Source: Tulasnella sp. 424 (lineage: Eukaryota; Basidiomycota; Agaricomycetes; Cantharellales; Tulasnellaceae). From it: a stretch of DNA of 36,052 nucleotides. The position numbers and the translations under genes are program-made. Positions 32,501 to 36,052 of this stretch are shown here, piece after piece. The notes below the pieces were generated by a model. That model did not search any database. It had not been told where the DNA came from and saw nothing but the letters and a program-made list of their open reading frames with translations. Numbering within the stretch: position 1 is the first letter of the stretch; every line of letters starts with the position of its first letter. Where the stretch lies: positions 1 to 36,052 of the forward strand of contig WSUB01000277.1 of assembly GCA_019633425.1 (NCBI GenBank), in the 5' to 3' direction.

Positions 32501-33488
32501 CTAGCATAGCTCTCGTCCCAGACATACGGTAATGCGACGGAGTGCCATGAAACTTTTGAGAGAGAAGAAAATCTAGAGAGGAGGATGGCTGAGATACGAT
32601 CATTCTATATATGGGGGGAGGTGAAATCATACCAAGAGCCCAAACATTGCGATGGCAAGTCCGCCAGCAACACACTCTGCGATCATGGAAACCCCAAGCA
32701 GGAGGCATTTCCTCGCTGACTGGTAAAATTTTGTCCAAATATCTTCATGGATGTCGTCAGTCGTAGATCCTACAGGATGAAAGCCTACAAAGACGCACAG
32801 AAAAGTAAAGGATTACACCAACAAAAGCGAACCCCACCACAAGGCCGACCCATTTAGCAATTTCGTCAACGAGAGGGTCTCTATACTAAATAGGAAACCT
32901 ATCAGGCTCAAGACCATCGATGAAAAAAGTGTCTTAATTAATCTGACCTCAGCCAGGGCTATTTGCTGGAGGGGTCGGGGAACTTGCGGGATGTGATCCC
33001 TTTCGGGACCGTTTGCGAGAGGCTTCCTGAGGAATCCCCTCCCCACCCTCCATTGCAGGCTAGGTACTCGAGAGTCACGATGATCTGGATGCAGTGCAGC
33101 CTCGACCTATTGAAAAGGTAAGTCAGATACTTGGGAGGCTCGGGCTTGCCATCAAGACGCACCTCAAGTTCTTCCGCATCTCCACCATCGCCCACAGCCA
33201 ATGGATACTGAGCCGGTCCGAACATGGCTACTACAGAGTCAATGGACTGATTTGAGGTCAGTAACAAGGGCAGGGAGACTGAAGGCTTGCTTGCCTCTGC
33301 GTCTGAATGTGTCTGTCGACCATGCTCGAGACCTAGGGCGCGACGATCAGAGGACGTGTTAGATCCAAATGCGGGAGCCTTTATGAGATGGAAGACTGAG
33401 AATCGTCGCTAACGTGGCCTTCAAGAATCCGTACCTCTTCGTCAAGAGCTGCAGAATCACGCTGACTCAGGTTGCAGAGATCGGTCAA
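32501..33488 (-). CDS. Hypothetical membrane protein, two hydrophobic segments
   Basis: A chain of exons stays in frame from about 33488. CNLSQRDSAALDEE is followed by a 56-nt intron; APAFGSNTSSDRRALGLEHG leads to AQYPLAVGDGGDAEELE and another intron. Then come EAALHPDHRDSRVPSLQW, RKPLANGPERDHIPQ and QQIALAE, then after an intron DEIAKWVGLVVGFAFVG (first helix), HEDIWTKFYQSARKCLLL with AECVAGGLAIAMFGLL (second helix), and a basic end ALRRITVCLGRELC. The stop is at 32501-32503. One proposed intron is only 34 nt. The true start was not found: an in-frame TGA lies at 33492-33494, so either a first exon is missed or a non-obvious ATG is used. No family recognised; likely integral membrane. Confidence 0.5.
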
Positions 33489-33575
33489 TAATCAAATTAA
33501 TCATATAGCCGATAGAGTCGTACTGGTTGCAAATTGCTGAGTAGCTCGGTATCAACTTGCTAGAAATATATCAAA

Positions 33576-33803
33576 ATGTCAGATGCCGAGAAGCGTAAGG
33601 ATGGTTGTGGGCAGACCTTTGGACAGGGGCTGGAAGAATATGGCATGGAGATTAAGGCTCGGAGTGATATGGCTGGGGAGAGGACTTTGTGCAGAGTGAT
33701 GACCGAGGACGCGTCTACAAGTAGCAGTACCGGTGGAATCACGCTCAGGTATGGGGGCGGTACACAGTGGGCTTCGCACAAATCACGAAATATAAGGGAA
33801 TAA
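33576..33803 (+). CDS. Possible small protein, 75 residues
   Basis: The ATG at 33576 sits in a good fungal context (AAAATGTCA) and leads MSDAEKRKDGCGQTFGQG to a stop at 33803. It diverges from the membrane-protein gene on the minus strand, so the same 90 bp could instead be that gene's 5' region. Charged and Gly-rich, without recognisable family; a splice site (GTAAGG) inside makes even the frame uncertain. Confidence 0.22.
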   Translation: MSDAEKRKDGCGQTFGQGLEEYGMEIKARSDMAGERTLCRVMTEDASTSSSTGGITLRYGGGTQWASHKSRNIRE

Positions 33804-34199
33804 ACCCGCTTCGGTGTTCCAAAACAAGCAATGGCAAGCGTGGCTGAGAGTGTAAAGGCAAGAGTGGATGCGAATACGGGTTGCGGGGTTCACCGAGGCT
33901 GCAGCTCACCCTAGGGAGACTGAGCCCAGAACATAGGGAGTGGGCACCTTACTCTCCACTATCGGTGGCGGTGAGGAGGACGAAGGGAAAGATTGAGAAA
34001 ATCGGTGGTCTGGTTGTGTCTTCATGCCCTGGTGTCTTTCCAACCTCGTCCGATTCTTCCCCAGCAGCCTCAACCTTGTGATACACAGCCATATAAAATG
34101 TGACAGTTGTTCTAATACATGACTTCCGGCGGCTGCGCAGCCTGACAGAGACTAGACATGGGTGCATGATCGTCGCTTAGACAAGGTATATCGCGGAGT
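33804..34199. other. No intact gene
   Basis: Short overlapping frames on both strands lack splice logic. The stretch continues directly into the fatty-acid-synthase debris on the minus strand and may be further decayed parts of it, but no motif could be recognised. Confidence 0.35.
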
Positions 34200-34502
34200 G
34201 GACCAACCAACCTGAGCGGGACCAATATGGGACTCGTCATGAGCTCCTCCAGAGTATCCTCCTCGGTCTCGATACAAAGAACGCTTTCCCTACGACGCTA
34301 ACATCGGTTGCGCAGATGAAAGTCGGAGCACTGATCGGCGAGAGGAATGGGGGCATCTTTGGTGGCTTGCGGCTTTGGTGATGATATCGGGGACGTATGA
34401 TTTCTAGATGTTGTAGAGACCTTGGAGTTTGTCGAAATAGACCTCGTTGGTGCCCTGCCCGCCAAATATTGCGGAGACGGATACCGCTTTGACGAACGGT
34501 GC
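34200..34502 (-). pseudogene. Fragment of fungal fatty acid synthase (acyltransferase-region) gene
   Basis: On the minus strand from 34502 the frame reads APFVKAVSVSAIFGGQGTN then EVYFDKLQGLYNI, a stop codon, and KSYVPDIITKA. The AIFGGQGTNEVYFDEL signature followed by a LYxIYKPxV stretch is characteristic of the start of the acetyltransferase region of the fungal FAS beta subunit (family knowledge). A later frame, EELMTSPILVPL, may be the following segment. In-frame stops, frameshifts and the lack of the remaining thousands of codons mark it as a broken fragment. The functional gene must lie elsewhere. Confidence 0.55.
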
Positions 34503-34757
34503 TTGGTGTTGTTTGCTTGTTATCATCCCTTTCAGAGAGGATGGTCAAAGAAGCTCTTTACCAACATTGAATTAAGCGGTCGTATAAAGGCAGGCAGTCT
34601 GGAGCCTTTCTGACCTCTGGTCCCTTGCGCTGACCAACCCTCCCTCACTTGCGCAACCGGCCCTTCAACTTGCTCCGTCCAGCTAGCCTCGTGAGTATTG
34701 CTGCCCTGCGATGCATCCCCTTACCCTGACGTCGGCTCAGATTTAGCCGTTTTCTAG

Positions 34758-35591
34758 ATGTCAACAGCTTTGCCACCTTTGACACGGATATGCGCGTTAT
34801 CTTTCGACCTGGCGTTGTAAGTACCGAGCGTTCTTGTAAGTCAGACGAAGGCTCAGAAATATCACATATAAATTACCAGAATCAGCCGCTCGTGTGCATC
34901 ATGCTTTGTGACGGATCTTGCCATTCAGCTCCAGCGATGCGTTGGGTGTCGTTTCACGTGGTATTGCTCAGTAGCCTGCCAGAGACGAGAACGGCACCGC
35001 CATCGCCAGATGTGCAATTACCTTGCTTTATCCTCTCGTGGAAGAGGTACAGAGCTACGGGATGTAATCGAGTTTGTACGGGTAGGTTCCATTGATGACC
35101 AGCACCTAGCAATCCACGCTAAACATTCTGTCCTTAACTAGAAATATGAATACCCCATCGCATTCTGCTCTGCTCAAGGCCTCCTCAGCACGTCAGACTC
35201 CGAAGCCAGAACCCACGGGCTTCTGATACTCAGTCGCTTCCGAGGACAAGGTCAAAGAGGGCAACGTTTTGAACCGTTGGCCATTCAACACACCCCTTTC
35301 CATGAGATACAAGAAACCTTGGGCGTTCATGTGTCACAACAGAGTTTTGATCAAGCAATTCACAAAGTGCAGAGATGGCAAGAGAGGACTTCTGTTCTCA
35401 TCTTTGTTTCATTCCTGTTTGAAACGTCTGGCACCCGACCACTGGTTTGGTTTCAACACATAGCAGTTCCTGCACGACACCTTAGTATCCGTCCCGAAGT
35501 ACTCAATTGGGCAGACTTGCTCATGCACAGCTTCCCCTGGGTTAGCCGTGGAACCAGAATGGCTCTTCGAGATACACTTGTAGACATTTAG
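34758..35591 (+). CDS. MYND zinc-finger protein
   Basis: Exons 34758-34816, 34880-35081 and 35142-35591, with introns of 63 and 60 nt (GTAAGT and GTAGGT donors), give a clean 236-residue frame starting MSTALPPLTRICALSFDLAL. Residues 25-65 form a MYND finger: Cys25, Cys28, Cys40, Cys43, Cys49, Cys53, His61 and Cys65, with WYCSVACQ in the middle. The usual Trp before the His is replaced (RERHRHRQMC). MYND fingers bind proline-rich peptides and are common in fungal regulators. The C-terminal 150 residues (LLILSRFRGQGQRG, HEIQETLGVHVSQQSFD, LVWFQHIAVPARHL) have no domain I can name; a SET domain is not visible. It is probably a nuclear or cytoplasmic adaptor. If the second intron were retained the protein would stop at 35141. 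Confidence 0.8.
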
Positions 35592-35750
35592 ACTTGTACT
35601 TTACACTTGATCATAGATTAATATACCCCCAAGATGACCTCATGATTAATCTTCCGCAAGTCCTGAGTCTCCGATTTTGATTTATTCGATATATAATCAC
35701 ATTCGAACTACTGATAGGGTAGACATTCGCGTTCTATTTCATCTATTGGA

Positions 35751-36050
35751 TCACTCACTATCATCTAATCTTACGTCTTGCAGCACGACGACCTCCCTCC
35801 CCACCGCCCACTCGTGCCGCGATGACCACCTCGGATGCCGATTAGCATAGATCGACGGCTTGATATTGTATGACCCGCACACACACGACCGATCATTTTC
35901 ACGCGGAATGAACTAGGGTGAGCGCCTGAGAAGAATAATTGTTATAGTCAAGATGCATACCTTTCGATCCTGCACGTTGTCGGTCGCTTCCACCGGGAGC
36001 ACGTTCTGCTTGAGCAAAGCTCTGCCAACTAGTAACGGTCTTGTTGTGTC
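35751..36050 (-). CDS. 3' part of the end gene (right copy, partial)
   Basis: Read inward from the right edge, exon 36050-35961, a 48-nt intron (35960-35913) and exon 35912-35751 encode RPLLVGRALLKQNVLPVEAT, FIPRENDRSCVCGSY, then beyond the repeat IKPSIYANRHPRWSSRHEW and AVGREVVVLQDV, ending at 35751. A GTAAGA donor near the end could extend it. The 5' part lies outside the window. Unlike the left copy, which loses similarity after the SY residues, this one continues in a natural-looking C-terminus, so it is the better candidate for the authentic gene. I do not recognise the family. Confidence 0.5.
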
Positions 36051-36052
36051 GA
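35868..36052 (-). repeat. Right copy of terminal inverted repeat
   Basis: Reverse complement of 1-185 with two mismatches (35975 and 35932). The outer 77 bases are exact. Inside 35868 the two ends share nothing obvious. The mismatches show that the two copies are distinct genomic sequences and not one read folded back on itself. Confidence 0.9.

Noticed and set aside
1..36052. A complete 36-kb transposon, Polinton/Maverick-like element or linear plasmid bounded by terminal inverted repeats
   Set aside because: The repeats are coding and run off the edge in frame, their exact identity equals a k-mer length, and no protein-primed polymerase, retroviral-type integrase, capsid or packaging gene was recognised.

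Overview
The window looks like nuclear DNA of a basidiomycete fungus, most likely an agaricomycete. Genes are broken by many short GT-AG introns (mostly 40-80 nt, some with CTAAC/CTGAC-like branch points). It carries an Agaricomycete-style CACTA/Tnp2 ('Plavaka'-like) transposase, a BCS1-like AAA protein, a MYND zinc-finger protein, WD40-like proteins, and many hypothetical proteins with acidic or Ser/Lys-rich tails. I see no bacterial operons, CRISPR array, rRNA or convincing tRNA. Intron-exon models below were built by eye; a model is trusted more when every junction keeps one open frame.

Layout. Both ends hold inverted copies of one coding segment (1-185 and 35868-36052, 183/185 identical). 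The outermost 77 bases are exactly identical and the first mismatch is at base 78, which looks like a k=77 assembly-graph boundary rather than the ends of an element. Left part: a hypothetical gene with a GDI/GWV/HP/W domain (931-2714, -), a WD40-like single-TM protein (4181-6143, +), a degenerate BCS1-like AAA protein (6292-7685, +), a small TM/acidic protein candidate (8026-8926, -), then a decayed stretch (about 9.0-11.7 kb) with scrambled Hsp70 fragments and a GA-rich degenerate repeat. Centre: a second GDI/GWV/HP/W gene (11770-13215, -), a long gene with repeated RFxGDxM motifs and an MSSDE C-terminal domain (13584-17236, -), and two convergent paralogues of a two-domain beta-rich family (17480-18801, + and 18993-20099, -). 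Then come a probable solo LTR (20984-21411) and a poorly resolved gene. Right part: a 5'-truncated MSSDE-domain copy (22774-23581, +), a transposase whose reconstructed reading frame is fully open (23854-27956, -), a third member of the two-domain family (28375-29887, -), a second WD40-like TM gene (30157-32041, -), a membrane protein (32501-33488, -), a fatty-acid-synthase pseudogene fragment (about 34.2-34.5 kb, -) and a MYND gene (34758-35591, +).

How the parts relate. At least four gene families occur two or three times in 36 kb, and for three of them the paralogues share intron position and phase. The inverted pairs (end gene, WD40-TM genes, MSSDE domain, two-domain family) all have midpoints near 18-19 kb. 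That suggests an old, heavily diverged inverted duplication later invaded by a transposon, although independent members of large families could give the same picture. I infer a fast-evolving, transposon-rich accessory region rather than a pathway.
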